44,898 nucleotides of DNA from Methylophilales bacterium LSUCC0135 (lineage in GTDB: Bacteria > Pseudomonadota > Gammaproteobacteria > Burkholderiales > Methylophilaceae), in the NCBI GenBank assembly GCA_001704575.1, contig MCAW01000011.1:23153-68050 (forward strand), given 5' to 3'. The notes beneath the pieces are model-generated. The model made no database searches, was not told where the DNA came from, and saw only the letters and a program-made list of their open reading frames with translations. Positions 25,603 through 34,857 of this stretch are shown in pieces (position 1 is the stretch's first letter; each line of letters starts with the position of its first letter). A program made the translations under genes and the position numbers.

Positions 25603-26705
25603 GCCGCACTTTGTTGATCATGGCCGCAGGTACCGGCGGGCACGTCATCCCGGGCCTCGCAGTTGCAGAAGCCATGCGCAGCCGCGGCTGGCAGGTGCAC
25701 TGGCTGGGCACGCGGCATGGCATGGAAAACCGTCTGGTACCGCCGCATGGCATTGCCATGAGCCGGATCAACTTTTCCGGTCTGCGTGGCAAGGGACTGC
25801 TGCATACGCTCACCGGCGTGTTCAAGCTGATGGCTGCAACCTTGACGGCATGGCGTCTGATGGGGCGTCTGCGTCCGCAGGTGGTGCTGGGTATGGGCGG
25901 TTATGTCACGGTGCCGGGCGGCTGGGCGGCACGTCTGCGTAAACTGCCGCTGGCTTTGGTCAATGCCGACGCGGCCCTGCTGATGTCGAACCGCGCGCTG
26001 GCTAAATCTGCGACGCGGGTGCTGTTCGGTTTTGCCAGCGATCTTGCCGGGCAGCCTGCGCTCGCTGCCAAATCCCGCGTCACCGGCAATCCGGTGCGTG
26101 CGGAAATTGCGGCACTGGAAGCACCGGCCGGGCGCTACAGCAAGCGCAGCGGCCCGCTCAAATTGCTGGTGGTGGGCGGCAGTCTGGGTGCGCGGCCGCT
26201 CAATGAGGTATTGCCGAAAGCACTGGCGCTGATCCCGGCGGCCCAGCGGCCAATCGTGATTCACCAGTCAGGTATGCAGCACCTGCTATCGCTGCAAGCC
26301 GCCTATCAGGCAGCAGGCGTTGAGGCGACGGTGGTGCCTTTTATCAACGATATGGCTGAGGCTTACCGCGAGTGCGATCTGCTTGTATGCCGCGCAGGTG
26401 CCATCACTGTCAGCGAGATCACGGTGGCCGGTGTCGCCAGTATTCTGGTGCCGTTTGTCGTCTCGACCACCTCACATCAGCGCGATAACGCCGAGTGGAT
26501 GGCGAGCAGCGGTGCAGCAGTCCATTTCCCGCAAAACGAGATGAGCGCAGAAAAACTTGCCGTCATGTTGCAGAGCTTTAACCGCGATCAGCTGTTACAG
26601 ATGGCGGAGGCAGCGCGGTGTCTGGGCAAGCCTGCTGCAACGGAATCGATAGCCGACGAACTTGAGGCCATGGCGCTGTCAGCTGCCGCGGGAGTGAAAG
26701 CATGA
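25599..26705 (+). CDS. murG: Lipid II synthase MurG, with an altered HEQN motif
   Basis: MurG adds GlcNAc to lipid I on the cytoplasmic membrane face. From ATG 25599 (4-bp overlap with ftsW) it has 368 residues and the GT-B fold. Family motifs are [65 protein letters not shown], and [11 protein letters not shown] with [11 protein letters not shown] for UDP-GlcNAc binding. The segment that normally reads HEQN..G..N here reads [13 protein letters not shown], so H, E, Q and N are all replaced. The position fixes the function, so this is probably a lineage variant rather than a defect. It overlaps murC by 4 bp. Confidence 0.95.
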   Translation: MSRTLLIMAAGTGGHVIPGLAVAEAMRSRGWQVHWLGTRHGMENRLVPPHGIAMSRINFSGLRGKGLLHTLTGVFKLMAATLTAWRLMGRLRPQVVLGMGGYVTVPGGWAARLRKLPLALVNADAALLMSNRALAKSATRVLFGFASDLAGQPALAAKSRVTGNPVRAEIAALEAPAGRYSKRSGPLKLLVVGGSLGARPLNEVLPKALALIPAAQRPIVIHQSGMQHLLSLQAAYQAAGVEATVVPFINDMAEAYRECDLLVCRAGAITVSEITVAGVASILVPFVVSTTSHQRDNAEWMASSGAAVHFPQNEMSAEKLAVMLQSFNRDQLLQMAEAARCLGKPAATESIADELEAMALSAAAGVKA

Positions 26706-28096
26706 AACATAAAGTGAAGAACGTGCATTTTGTCGGTATCGGCGGTTCAGGCATGAGCGGCATTGCCGAGGTGCTGCTCAACCTCGGTTTCAGCGTGAGC
26801 GGTTCCGATCTCGCCGATAACGTCGTCACCCGGCGGCTCAAGCAACTCGGTGCGATGGTGTTTAAGGGCCACGCGCGTGAAAACCTGGAAAAGGCCGATG
26901 TCGTCGTCGTTTCGTCGGCTGTCAATGAAAGCAACCCCGAGGTGATGGAAGCGCGCAACCGCACGATTCCGGTGGTGCCGCGCGCCATCATGCTGGCCGA
27001 ACTGATGCGTTTCCGCCAGGGCATTGCTGTGGCCGGCACCCACGGCAAAACCACCACCACCAGCCTGATCGCCAGCATTCTGGCCGAGGCCGGCATGGAC
27101 CCGACCTACGTCATCGGCGGCCGCCTGGAATCAGCCAATACCAACGCCAGACTCGGTACCGGTGAATATATCGTCGCCGAGGCCGATGAATCGGATGCTT
27201 CCTTTCTGCATCTGACGCCGGTGATATCGGTCGTCACCAACATCGATGCCGACCATATGGACACTTACGGTCACGATTTCGAGAAGCTGAAAGGTGCCTT
27301 TGTCGAGTTTCTGCAGCAATTGCCGTTCTACGGCATGGCGGTGGTCTGTATCGATGACCCCAACGTCAGGGCGATCTTGCCGCAGATATCGAAGCCGGTC
27401 ATGCCCTACGGCTTTTCTGAGGAGGCGCGTATACGCGCCAGCAATGTGGTAGCCGATGGCGGGCGCATGCACTTTACCGTGACGCGGATCAACGGCGTCA
27501 CTACGACCTTCGACGTCACGCTCAACCTGCCCGGCAACCACTATGTGCTGAATGCGCTGGCCGCAATTGCGGTAGCCAGCGAGCTCAACGTGCCGGATGC
27601 CGCCATCGTCAAGGCGCTGGCTGAATTCAGGGGCGTCGGCCGCCGTTTCGAGCGTTACGGCGAAATCGCTACGAAGGGTGGTGGTCATTTCACGCTGATC
27701 GACGATTACGGCCATCATCCGGTCGAGATGCAGGCGGTGATCAGCGCAGCACGCGGCGCGTTCCCGGGTCGGCGTCTGGTGCTGGTGTTCCAGCCGCATC
27801 GCTATACCCGCACGCGCGACTGCTTCGAGGATTTCGTCAAGGTGCTGTCATCGGTCGATGCGCTGATCCTCACCGAAGTCTATCCGGCCGGAGAACCGCC
27901 GATCGTCGCGGCCGACGGCCGTGCGCTGGTGCGTGCGGTGCGGGTGGCGGACAAGGTAGAACCGCTTTTCGTAGAAACGCCGGCCGAGTTGCCGCAGGCG
28001 ATTATAGATATGGCCAGGGATGGTGATGTGGTCATTGTCATGGGGGCCGGTTCCATCGGCCAGGTGGCGGCAAATACGCGGGAGTTGGCAGCTTGA
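26702..28096 (+). CDS. murC: UDP-N-acetylmuramate--L-alanine ligase MurC
   Basis: MurC starts the peptide stem by adding L-Ala to UDP-MurNAc. The 464-residue protein has the N-terminal loop [21 protein letters not shown] loop [59 protein letters not shown] and [11 protein letters not shown], a complete MurC motif set. The start overlaps murG by 4 bp and the stop overlaps the murB ATG by 1 bp. Confidence 0.98.
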   Translation: MKHKVKNVHFVGIGGSGMSGIAEVLLNLGFSVSGSDLADNVVTRRLKQLGAMVFKGHARENLEKADVVVVSSAVNESNPEVMEARNRTIPVVPRAIMLAELMRFRQGIAVAGTHGKTTTTSLIASILAEAGMDPTYVIGGRLESANTNARLGTGEYIVAEADESDASFLHLTPVISVVTNIDADHMDTYGHDFEKLKGAFVEFLQQLPFYGMAVVCIDDPNVRAILPQISKPVMPYGFSEEARIRASNVVADGGRMHFTVTRINGVTTTFDVTLNLPGNHYVLNALAAIAVASELNVPDAAIVKALAEFRGVGRRFERYGEIATKGGGHFTLIDDYGHHPVEMQAVISAARGAFPGRRLVLVFQPHRYTRTRDCFEDFVKVLSSVDALILTEVYPAGEPPIVAADGRALVRAVRVADKVEPLFVETPAELPQAIIDMARDGDVVIVMGAGSIGQVAANTRELAA

Positions 28097-28983
28097 TGGC
28101 GCAGCCGATCGCACAAGGTCGTCTGCTGCTGAACGAGCCGCTGGCACGCTACACCAGCTGGCGTGTGGGAGGCAAGGCAGATCGACTTTATATCCCGGCC
28201 GGGCTTGCCGATTTGCAGGCTTTTCTGTGCGGCCTGAACGAAAACGAGCCGGTGCATTTCATCGGTCTTGGCTCCAACCTGCTGGTGCGCGACGGCGGTG
28301 TGCGGGGCAGTGTGGTGGTAATGCATAACGTGCTCACCGGTTTGCACATGGATGGCGAGCTGGTCTATGCGGAGGCGGGTGTGACCTGCGCCAAGCTGGC
28401 GCGCTTTACCGCAAGACAGCATCGTCACGGTGCCGAGTTCATGGCCGGCATTCCCGGCACAGTGGGCGGTGCGTTGGCAATGAATGCCGGTTGTCACGGT
28501 GGCGAAACCTGGGATGTGGTGAGCCGGGTGCAGACCATAGACCGCCGTGGCGAGTTGCATTTGCGCGGCCGTGAAGCGTTCAGTGCCAGTTACCGCCATG
28601 TCGAACTGCCGGTGGCGGATGAATGGTTTACCGCCGCATGGTTCGAGTTGCCGGTCGGTGAAGCGAACGAGGCCGAACAGAAGATCAAGAGCCTGCTGGC
28701 GAAAAGGCTGGCTACCCAGCCGCTGAATCAGCCGAACGCGGGCTCGACTTTCCGCAACCCGCCGGGCGATTTTGCCGCAAGGCTGATCGAAGCAAGCGGA
28801 CTCAAGGGCTATCGCATCGGCGGCGCCCAAGTGTCGGAGAAGCACGCCAATTTCATCGTCAATCTCGGCGATGCGACGGCGGAAGATATCGAGCGGCTGA
28901 TTGCGCACATGCAGGAAACGGTGCAACGCGAACACGGAATCGCATTGCAGCGCGAAGTAAAAATTATCGGGGAAAAAGCATGA
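28096..28983 (+). CDS. murB: UDP-N-acetylenolpyruvoylglucosamine reductase MurB
   Basis: MurB is the FAD/NADPH enzyme that makes UDP-MurNAc, the substrate of MurC. From ATG 28096 it has 295 residues, the shorter type II size (E. coli type I is about 340). Motifs are LARYTSWRVGGKADRL, FIGLGSNLLVRDGG, GIPGTVGGALAMNAG, the catalytic serine in NAGSTFRNP, and SEKHANFIVN near the C-terminus. The start overlaps the murC stop (TGATG). A palindromic repeat separates it from ddl. Confidence 0.96.
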   Translation: MAQPIAQGRLLLNEPLARYTSWRVGGKADRLYIPAGLADLQAFLCGLNENEPVHFIGLGSNLLVRDGGVRGSVVVMHNVLTGLHMDGELVYAEAGVTCAKLARFTARQHRHGAEFMAGIPGTVGGALAMNAGCHGGETWDVVSRVQTIDRRGELHLRGREAFSASYRHVELPVADEWFTAAWFELPVGEANEAEQKIKSLLAKRLATQPLNQPNAGSTFRNPPGDFAARLIEASGLKGYRIGGAQVSEKHANFIVNLGDATAEDIERLIAHMQETVQREHGIALQREVKIIGEKA

Positions 28984-29048
28984 GCCACAGAGATCACAGA
29001 GATTTATCTCAAAGGGGTTTCTCGGTGAACTTTGTGTTCTCTGTGGCT
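28983..29048. repeat. Palindromic intergenic repeat between murB and ddl
   Basis: AGCCACAGAGA (28983-28993) is the exact complement of TCTCTGTGGCT (29038-29048), and the pairing continues with few mismatches over about 21 bp. Sequences of this CCACAGAGA / TCTCTGTGG type are, from memory, scattered between genes in many bacterial genomes. It fills nearly all of the gap in an otherwise overlapping operon and could form a large RNA hairpin. Confidence 0.75.
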
Positions 29049-29065
29049 AAGGCAGGTTGGGGAAT

Positions 29066-29986
29066 ATGAAGAAAGATTTTGGAAAAGTTGCGGTGTTGCT
29101 GGGCGGACGCTCAGGCGAGCGCGAAGTCTCGTTGAAGAGCGGTGCGGCGGTGCTGGCGGCCTTGTTGCGCAGCGGTGTCGATGCGCATGCGTTCGATCCG
29201 GCCGAGCGGCCGCTGCACGATCTCGAAGGCTTCGACCGCGCGTTCATCGCGCTGCATGGCCGTTATGGCGAAGACGGCACGATACAGGGCGCGCTGGAGC
29301 TGATGGGGATTCCTTACACCGGTAGCGGTGTCATGGCTTCAAGCGTCGGTATGGACAAATGGCGCACCAAGCTTTTGTGGCGGGCGGCCAATATCGCCAC
29401 GCCGGATTTCATGCTGGTACAGCCGGACAGCGACTTTGCTGCGATCGAATCCGCGCTGGGCTTGCCGTTGTTCGTCAAGCCGGCCAATGAAGGCTCCAGC
29501 ATCGGCATCAGCAAGGTGAAGCATGCCGGCGGCTTGCAAGCGGCCTTTGCCGAAGCGGCCAAGTCCGACCCGCTGGTGCTGGCCGAGCAATTTGTCGGCG
29601 GCGGCGAATATACGGTAGGCATATTGGGCGACCGGGTATTGCCGGTGATCCGCATCGTGCCGGCCAACGAATTTTACGATTACGAGGCGAAATATCTGCG
29701 CGACGACACTCGCTACCTTTGCCCGTGCGGGCTGCCGCCAGAACAGGAGGCGCAGATTCAGGCCGAGGCGCTGCAGGCATTCCGCATCATCGGCGGCCGT
29801 GGCTGGGGCCGGGTCGATTTTCTGATGGATGAAGCCGGCCGGCATTATTTTCTTGAAGTGAATACCTCGCCCGGCATGACCGACCACAGTCTCGTGCCGA
29901 TGGCTGCGAGGGCTGCGGGGATGAGTTTCGACCAGTTGGTGGTGAAGATACTGGAACTGTCTACCGTGAGTGGAAAGGAAGCCTGA
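29066..29986 (+). CDS. ddl: D-alanine--D-alanine ligase
   Basis: Ddl makes D-Ala-D-Ala for MurF. From ATG 29066 (GGTTGGGG upstream) it has 306 residues, the DdlB size. It is an ATP-grasp enzyme: [17 protein letters not shown] with the N-terminal glutamate, [54 protein letters not shown], and the metal-binding WGRVDFLMD and [16 protein letters not shown]. The stop overlaps the ftsQ ATG by 1 bp. The position inside the dcw cluster matches ddlB of E. coli. Confidence 0.97.
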   Translation: MKKDFGKVAVLLGGRSGEREVSLKSGAAVLAALLRSGVDAHAFDPAERPLHDLEGFDRAFIALHGRYGEDGTIQGALELMGIPYTGSGVMASSVGMDKWRTKLLWRAANIATPDFMLVQPDSDFAAIESALGLPLFVKPANEGSSIGISKVKHAGGLQAAFAEAAKSDPLVLAEQFVGGGEYTVGILGDRVLPVIRIVPANEFYDYEAKYLRDDTRYLCPCGLPPEQEAQIQAEALQAFRIIGGRGWGRVDFLMDEAGRHYFLEVNTSPGMTDHSLVPMAARAAGMSFDQLVVKILELSTVSGKEA

Positions 29987-30729
29987 TGGGGCCTGGCGTG
30001 CTCTGGAACAAACCGGCTGCGCTCAACTGGATCGCCAACCTGTTGTTCGCATTTGCCGCGGTATTGCTGCTGTACGGCACGATCTATGTTGTCGTGCATC
30101 TGCCGGTTTTTCCGCTGCGCGAAGTGCGGGTCGAAGGCACCTTGAACCACGTCACGCGCGAACAGTTGAAGCTGATTGTCGGCCGTCACCTGCAGGGCAA
30201 CTTCTTCACGCTGGATCTGGTGAAAGCGCGCGATGCTTTCGAGAAGCTGCCGTGGGCAAGAAATGTCAGTTTGCGCCGTCGCTGGCCGGACCGGCTGGAA
30301 GTGGTGGTGGAAGAACATCAGGAACTGGCGCGCTGGGGCAATATCGCGCTGGTCAACACCTACGGCGAACTGTTTCACGCCGCATCGGATGCCGACCTGC
30401 CGGTTTTTTACGGTCCCGGTGATGGGGTGCGGGAGGTGGCTGAGTTTTACGGTAAATACAGCGCATTGCTGGCGCCGGCCGGGATGAAGGTCAGCGAACT
30501 GACACTGACGCCACGCCGCGCATGGCAGCTTCGCACCGATAATGGCATGGTGATCGAGCTGGGGCGCGAGGATACCGAGGCGAGGCTGGTGAAGTTCGCC
30601 AGCGTTTATCAGCACACGCTGAGCAAGCTCGGGGTGAAGTTGGCCTATGCCGATTTGCGCTATCCGAACGGGTTTGCCGTGCGGCGGCCGGTCAGAAGTC
30701 CGGCGAACAAGCAGGGAGCCGTTTCATGA
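29986..30729 (+). CDS. ftsQ: Cell division protein FtsQ
   Basis: A 247-residue bitopic divisome protein: short cytoplasmic part, one membrane segment (about 15-38), then a periplasmic POTRA domain (PLREVRVEGTLNHVTREQL, about 43-110) and the beta domain. FtsQ recruits FtsL and FtsB. Conserved stretches include GNFFTLDLVKARDAFEKLPWARNVSLRR and LEVVVEEH. It overlaps ddl by 1 bp and is followed by ftsA after 33 bp. Confidence 0.96.
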   Translation: MGPGVLWNKPAALNWIANLLFAFAAVLLLYGTIYVVVHLPVFPLREVRVEGTLNHVTREQLKLIVGRHLQGNFFTLDLVKARDAFEKLPWARNVSLRRRWPDRLEVVVEEHQELARWGNIALVNTYGELFHAASDADLPVFYGPGDGVREVAEFYGKYSALLAPAGMKVSELTLTPRRAWQLRTDNGMVIELGREDTEARLVKFASVYQHTLSKLGVKLAYADLRYPNGFAVRRPVRSPANKQGAVS

Positions 30730-30762
30730 GACAGGCTTACGCAGGATTGAATGGAGAGATGT

Positions 30763-32001
30763 ATGAGCAGAGTTAAAGATGACAAGAATCTGATCGTTGG
30801 CCTCGATATCGGCACGTCGAAGATCGTGGCGATCGTCGCCGAGCTGCAGCCGGAAGGTTCGCTCAAGGTAATCGGTCTCGGGCAGCACAGTTCGCGCGGC
30901 CTGAAAAAGGGCGTGGTGGTCAATATCGATTCCACCATGCAGGCCATCCAGCGTGCGCTGGAAGAGGCCGAGCTGATGGCGGACTGCAAGATCAGCGCTG
31001 TCTTCACCGGCATTGCCGGCAGCCATATCAAGAGCCTCAATTCGCACGGCATGGTGAAAATCAAGGACGCCGAAGTGATGCAGGCCGACGTCGATCGTGT
31101 GATCGACACGGCACGTGCGATCGCGCTGCCGTCTGATCAGCAGATTCTGCACATCCTGACGCAGGAATTCATCATCGACGGGCAGGAGGATGTGCGTGAG
31201 CCGCTCGGCATGAGCGGCATGAAACTGGAAGTGAAAGTGCATATCGTCACCGGCGCCGTCGCGGCCGCACAGAACATCGTCAAATGTATCAAGCGCTGCG
31301 GTCTGGAAGTCTCTGATCTGATTCTGCAGCCGCTGGCTTCGAGCATGGCGGTGCTGACCGAAGATGAAAAGGAACTGGGCGTATGCCTCGTGGATATCGG
31401 CGGCGGCACCACCGATATTGCCGTGTTCAAGCAGGGCGCGATTCGCCATACGGCCGTGGTGCCGATCGCCGGCGACCAGGTGACCAATGATATCGCCGTC
31501 GCTTTTCGCACGCCGACACAGTCGGCCGAGGATATCAAGATCAAGCACGGCTGCTCACTGCGCCAGTTGGCCGACCCGCGTGAAGTGGTCGAAGTGCCGG
31601 GTGTCGACGGGCGCGACCCGCGCCAGTTGTCGGTGCAGACGCTGGCCGAAGTGATCGAGCCGCGCATCGTCGAGCTCTATGAGCTGGTACTGAGCGAACT
31701 GCGTCGCAGCGGCATGGAAGAGATGATCGCTTCCGGCATCGTCATCACCGGCGGCTCATCGATGATGCGCGGCATGGTCGAGCTGGGCGAGGAAATCTTC
31801 CACATGCCGGTGCGTCTCGGCATGCCGCGCTATGTCGGCGGCCTGTCGGAAGTGGTGAGCAACCCGCGCTATGCGACCGGCGTCGGTCTGGTACTGATGG
31901 GCAAGCAGCAGGTGGAACGCAATTTGTTGAGTGAGCTGGATTCGAGCTCGTTCAGCGGCATTTTGAACCGCATGAAAAGCTGGTTCAAAGGCAATTTTTA
32001 G
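30763..32001 (+). CDS. ftsA: Cell division actin-like protein FtsA
   Basis: FtsA tethers FtsZ filaments to the membrane and recruits later division proteins. From ATG 30763 (GGAGA upstream; an in-frame ATG at 30751 is less likely) it has 412 residues. The actin/Hsp70 nucleotide motifs are LIVGLDIGTSKIVAIV and VCLVDIGGGTTDIAVF, and IVITGGSSMMRGM. The amphipathic C-terminal membrane-targeting helix is visible as ILNRMKSWFKGNF. ftsZ follows after 75 bp. Confidence 0.97.
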   Translation: MSRVKDDKNLIVGLDIGTSKIVAIVAELQPEGSLKVIGLGQHSSRGLKKGVVVNIDSTMQAIQRALEEAELMADCKISAVFTGIAGSHIKSLNSHGMVKIKDAEVMQADVDRVIDTARAIALPSDQQILHILTQEFIIDGQEDVREPLGMSGMKLEVKVHIVTGAVAAAQNIVKCIKRCGLEVSDLILQPLASSMAVLTEDEKELGVCLVDIGGGTTDIAVFKQGAIRHTAVVPIAGDQVTNDIAVAFRTPTQSAEDIKIKHGCSLRQLADPREVVEVPGVDGRDPRQLSVQTLAEVIEPRIVELYELVLSELRRSGMEEMIASGIVITGGSSMMRGMVELGEEIFHMPVRLGMPRYVGGLSEVVSNPRYATGVGLVLMGKQQVERNLLSELDSSSFSGILNRMKSWFKGNF

Positions 32002-32076
32002 GGGTGTGTCGCAGCAGGACACGGTTTACGGGTGTTTTAGGCAGAAGTGGTTGTAACATCATCAAGGAGGATGGCA

Positions 32077-33261
32077 ATGTTTGAAATTATGGACAGGGAC
32101 TCGCAAGAGGCCGTAATCAAGGTAATTGGCGTGGGTGGCTGCGGCGGCAATGCAGTAGCTCACATGATCGAAAAGAACGTCGGCGGCGTGGAATTCATTT
32201 GCGCCAACACCGACATGCAGGCGCTGAAGAAGAGCCAGGCACAGACCGTGCTGCAGATCGGAAGTGACATCACCAAGGGCCTGGGTGCCGGTGCGCGCCC
32301 GGAAATCGGCCGTGAGGCTGCGCTCGAAGACCGCGAGCGTATCGCGGAAATCATCGACGGTGCTGATATGCTGTTCATTACGGCCGGCATGGGCGGCGGC
32401 ACCGGTACCGGCGCCGCACCCATCATCGCCGAAGTGGCGAAGGAAATGGGCATTCTCACCGTGGCAGTGGTGACCAAGCCGTTCGCTTTCGAAGGCAAGC
32501 GCACCAAGGTCGCGGTCGAAGGGCTGGAAGAACTTTCCAAACATGTGGACTCTCTTATCGTTATCCCCAATGAGAAGCTGATGGAAGTGCTGGGTGACGA
32601 CGTGCCTTTCCTGAAGGCATTCGAGGCTGCCAACGATGTTCTGCACAACGCGGTTTCCGGCATTGCCGAAATCATCAACTGCCCGGGTCTGGTCAACGTC
32701 GATTTTGCCGACGTGCGTACCGTGATGTCGGAAATGGGCATGGCGATGATGGGTTCCGCCATGGCGACTGGCCCGGACCGTGCCACGATTGCCGCACAAC
32801 AGGCCGTTGCCAGCCCGCTGCTGGAAGATGTCAATCTGGCCAACGCGCGTGGCGTACTGGTCAACATCACCGCCAGTACCTCCTTCAAGATGAAGGAATA
32901 CTACGATGTGATGAACACCATCAAGGCGTTCACTGCTGAGGATGCGACCGTCATCGTCGGCAACGTGTTCGATGAAAGCGTCGGTGACGGACTGCGTGTC
33001 ACCATGGTGGCAACCGGCCTTAACGGTATCGCCGGCCGCCGTCAGCAGAAACCTGAGTTGCGTGTCATGACCCAGGTGCGTGACGGTACGACAGGTCAGC
33101 CGGTATTTGTCGGCGGCAACGGAGCCGGAATGGGTGCATCGGATGACGATGCACCGGTCGTGTTTTCCTCCAACAGCCGCCGTGCGACGGTTGAAGCGAT
33201 GAAGATCTCCGGCGTCGAGGAATACGATATTCCTGCGTTTCTGCGCAAGCAGGCCGATTAA
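32077..33261 (+). CDS. ftsZ: Cell division tubulin-like GTPase FtsZ
   Basis: FtsZ polymerises into the ring that sets the division site. From ATG 32077 it has 394 residues; AAGGAGG ends 6 bp upstream, and the nearer in-frame ATG at 32071 touches that site, so it is less suitable. Motifs are IGVGGCGGNAV, the tubulin signature GGGTGTGAAP, the T7 loop NVDFADVRTVM, a glycine-rich linker (about 330-365), and the C-terminal peptide YDIPAFLRKQAD that binds FtsA and ZipA (SlmA also targets this tail in E. coli). It is followed by a 396-bp gap with a MITE-like element before lpxC. Confidence 0.98.
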   Translation: MFEIMDRDSQEAVIKVIGVGGCGGNAVAHMIEKNVGGVEFICANTDMQALKKSQAQTVLQIGSDITKGLGAGARPEIGREAALEDRERIAEIIDGADMLFITAGMGGGTGTGAAPIIAEVAKEMGILTVAVVTKPFAFEGKRTKVAVEGLEELSKHVDSLIVIPNEKLMEVLGDDVPFLKAFEAANDVLHNAVSGIAEIINCPGLVNVDFADVRTVMSEMGMAMMGSAMATGPDRATIAAQQAVASPLLEDVNLANARGVLVNITASTSFKMKEYYDVMNTIKAFTAEDATVIVGNVFDESVGDGLRVTMVATGLNGIAGRRQQKPELRVMTQVRDGTTGQPVFVGGNGAGMGASDDDAPVVFSSNSRRATVEAMKISGVEEYDIPAFLRKQAD

Positions 33262-33352
33262 CCGGTCTGCAACACGGCTGGATGCTTGCAGAAGAAGTCG
33301 CCGCCGGGCGGCTGGGGAGTGTTTGCAGATGTGCTAAAATTTTTGGGAAACG

Positions 33353-33604
33353 CTGATTAAATGGTTACGCGGGCGAATTGCTGCGTTGCGCGATACTCAC
33401 AACCTCGCCGTATAAAGCATACTGTGGCTTCGGCCGCTACGCTTAACCTGCTGCCGCAGGTTAGCCTGCGCCGAAACACTGCGTTAGTTTTCTCGGCTGT
33501 TGCGTTCCGCGTGCCTTGTGGCACCAAGGTCGCGACGCAGGAGCGGGCCCTTAATGGACATGCCCATTGCGGGTGCACTTTATCTCGCTCACTCATTTAA
33601 TCAG
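33353..33604. mobile_element. MITE-like element between ftsZ and lpxC
   Basis: A 252-bp segment bounded by perfect 11-bp terminal inverted repeats, CTGATTAAATG (33353-33363) and CATTTAATCAG (33594-33604), with partial similarity continuing inward. Inside is a nested hairpin: TAACCTGC (33444-33451) with GCAGGTTA (33456-33463), enclosed by TTCGGC (33429-33434) and GCCGAA (33470-33475). It encodes no convincing protein. I see no clear target duplication. The gap before it (33262-33352) holds nothing that I recognise. Confidence 0.7.
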
Positions 33605-33657
33605 TGCTTCCTTAGGCAAATATAACGAGGTTGAATCCAGTGGTCGAGGTGTATTGA

Positions 33658-34587
33658 TTGGTCAAGCAAAGAACATTGAAAAAAGCCATCAGCGCGACAG
33701 GCGTCGGCTTGCACACAGGTGACAAGGTAACCCTGACCTTGAAACCGGCTGCGCCTGACACCGGCATTGTTTTCCGGCGAACCGATCTGCCCGGTTCTCC
33801 TGAAATCAAGGTCAGACCAGACCTCGTCAAGGACACGCGTCTTTGTTCCGCCCTTGAGGACAACGGCGCGCGGGTTGCCACCGTGGAACATCTGCTTTCC
33901 GCCCTGGCCGGGCTCGGTATCGACAATGTGCTGATCGAGATGGATGCCAGTGAAGTGCCCATCATGGACGGCAGTTCCGGCCCATTCGTCTATCTGCTGC
34001 AAGCAGCCGGTATCGTCGAGCAGCAGGCTGCGAAGAAATTCATCCGCATCAAAAAGCCGGTGGAAGTGATTGACGGCGACAAGTGGGTGCGTTTCGAACC
34101 CTATTTCGGTTTCAAGATCGATTTCACCATCGATTTCAATCATCCGGTGTTCGAGCATAGCGGCAAGCGCGTGCTGATCGATTTCGCCGATAACTCCTAT
34201 ATCCGTGAGATCAGCCGCGCACGTACCTTCGGTTTCATGCACGAGGTCGAATACCTGCGTTCCAACGGTCTTGCGCGCGGCGGCAGTCTGGACAACGCCA
34301 TCGTGCTGGACGAATACCGCGTGCTGAATGACGATGGTCTGCGCTACGAGGACGAATTCGCCAAACACAAGGTGTTGGATGCCATCGGCGACCTTTATGT
34401 GCTCGGCCATCCGCTGATCGGTGCTTTCAGCGCCTATAAATCCGGCCATGCGCTCAACAACCAGCTGTTGCGTACTTTGCTGGCAGATGCAGAGGCCTGG
34501 GAATATGCCACCTTCGACAAGGTGGAAGAAGCGCCCGGCGCCTTCCAGTTGCAAATTCCGGTGGCGCCCGTGCTGCAGTACGTATAA
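33658..34587 (+). CDS. lpxC: UDP-3-O-acyl-GlcNAc deacetylase LpxC
   Basis: LpxC is the zinc enzyme that commits UDP-acyl-GlcNAc to lipid A. The 309-residue protein has [15 protein letters not shown] (zinc histidine), the lysine-rich [14 protein letters not shown] insert, [14 protein letters not shown], and [20 protein letters not shown] and SGHALNN near the C-terminus. It starts at TTG 33658 ([11 protein letters not shown], matching the E. coli N-terminus); GAGGTG lies upstream and no ATG fits. A MITE-like element separates it from ftsZ, so any promoter must lie in or after that element. Confidence 0.97.
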   Translation: MVKQRTLKKAISATGVGLHTGDKVTLTLKPAAPDTGIVFRRTDLPGSPEIKVRPDLVKDTRLCSALEDNGARVATVEHLLSALAGLGIDNVLIEMDASEVPIMDGSSGPFVYLLQAAGIVEQQAAKKFIRIKKPVEVIDGDKWVRFEPYFGFKIDFTIDFNHPVFEHSGKRVLIDFADNSYIREISRARTFGFMHEVEYLRSNGLARGGSLDNAIVLDEYRVLNDDGLRYEDEFAKHKVLDAIGDLYVLGHPLIGAFSAYKSGHALNNQLLRTLLADAEAWEYATFDKVEEAPGAFQLQIPVAPVLQYV

Positions 34588-34604
34588 GCGTTTGAGTACC
34601 CGCA

Positions 34605-34787
34605 ATGTTGGTGCTGAGGTTATTGCTGGTACTGGTTCTGATTGCAGTGGTGGTGTCTGCCGGTTTTGCTTTGTTCACCAAAGACTGGCGTTATCTGCGC
34701 CTGGCCTGGCAGATCGTAAAATTCACCGGCGTCCTCTTGTTTATTGCTGCGGTGCTTTATGCAGTGGGGCGTATCATTCTTTTTTAG
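34605..34787 (+). CDS. Small membrane protein, unknown function
   Basis: A 60-residue, very hydrophobic protein with two predicted membrane segments (about 3-25 and 36-58) joined by the charged loop TKDWRYLRLAW. I recognise no family beyond a general memory that small membrane proteins occur after lpxC in related bacteria. It lies 17 bp after the lpxC stop and 70 bp before slt on the same strand. No strong ribosome binding site is seen. Function unknown. Confidence 0.65.
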   Translation: MLVLRLLLVLVLIAVVVSAGFALFTKDWRYLRLAWQIVKFTGVLLFIAAVLYAVGRIILF

Positions 34788-34857
34788 GCATGCGCGAAAT
34801 GACGGCTGTTGCAGCCCTCCGCGCACTGTCACGTTTTCGCTAGCAAGGTGTTCGCGC

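Noticed and set aside
24306-26705. A 799-codon open frame that includes murG
   Set aside because: The part before 25599 is an out-of-frame shadow of ftsW. MurG starts at ATG 25599, with the family N-terminus and the usual 4-bp overlap.
33290-33320. GC-rich short repeat after ftsZ (GCCGCC / GGCGGC) as a terminator
   Set aside because: The loop would be too small and no T-run follows.
33357-33600. 79-codon frames on both strands between ftsZ and lpxC
   Set aside because: They are the two strands of the MITE-like element, with no family motif or ribosome binding site.
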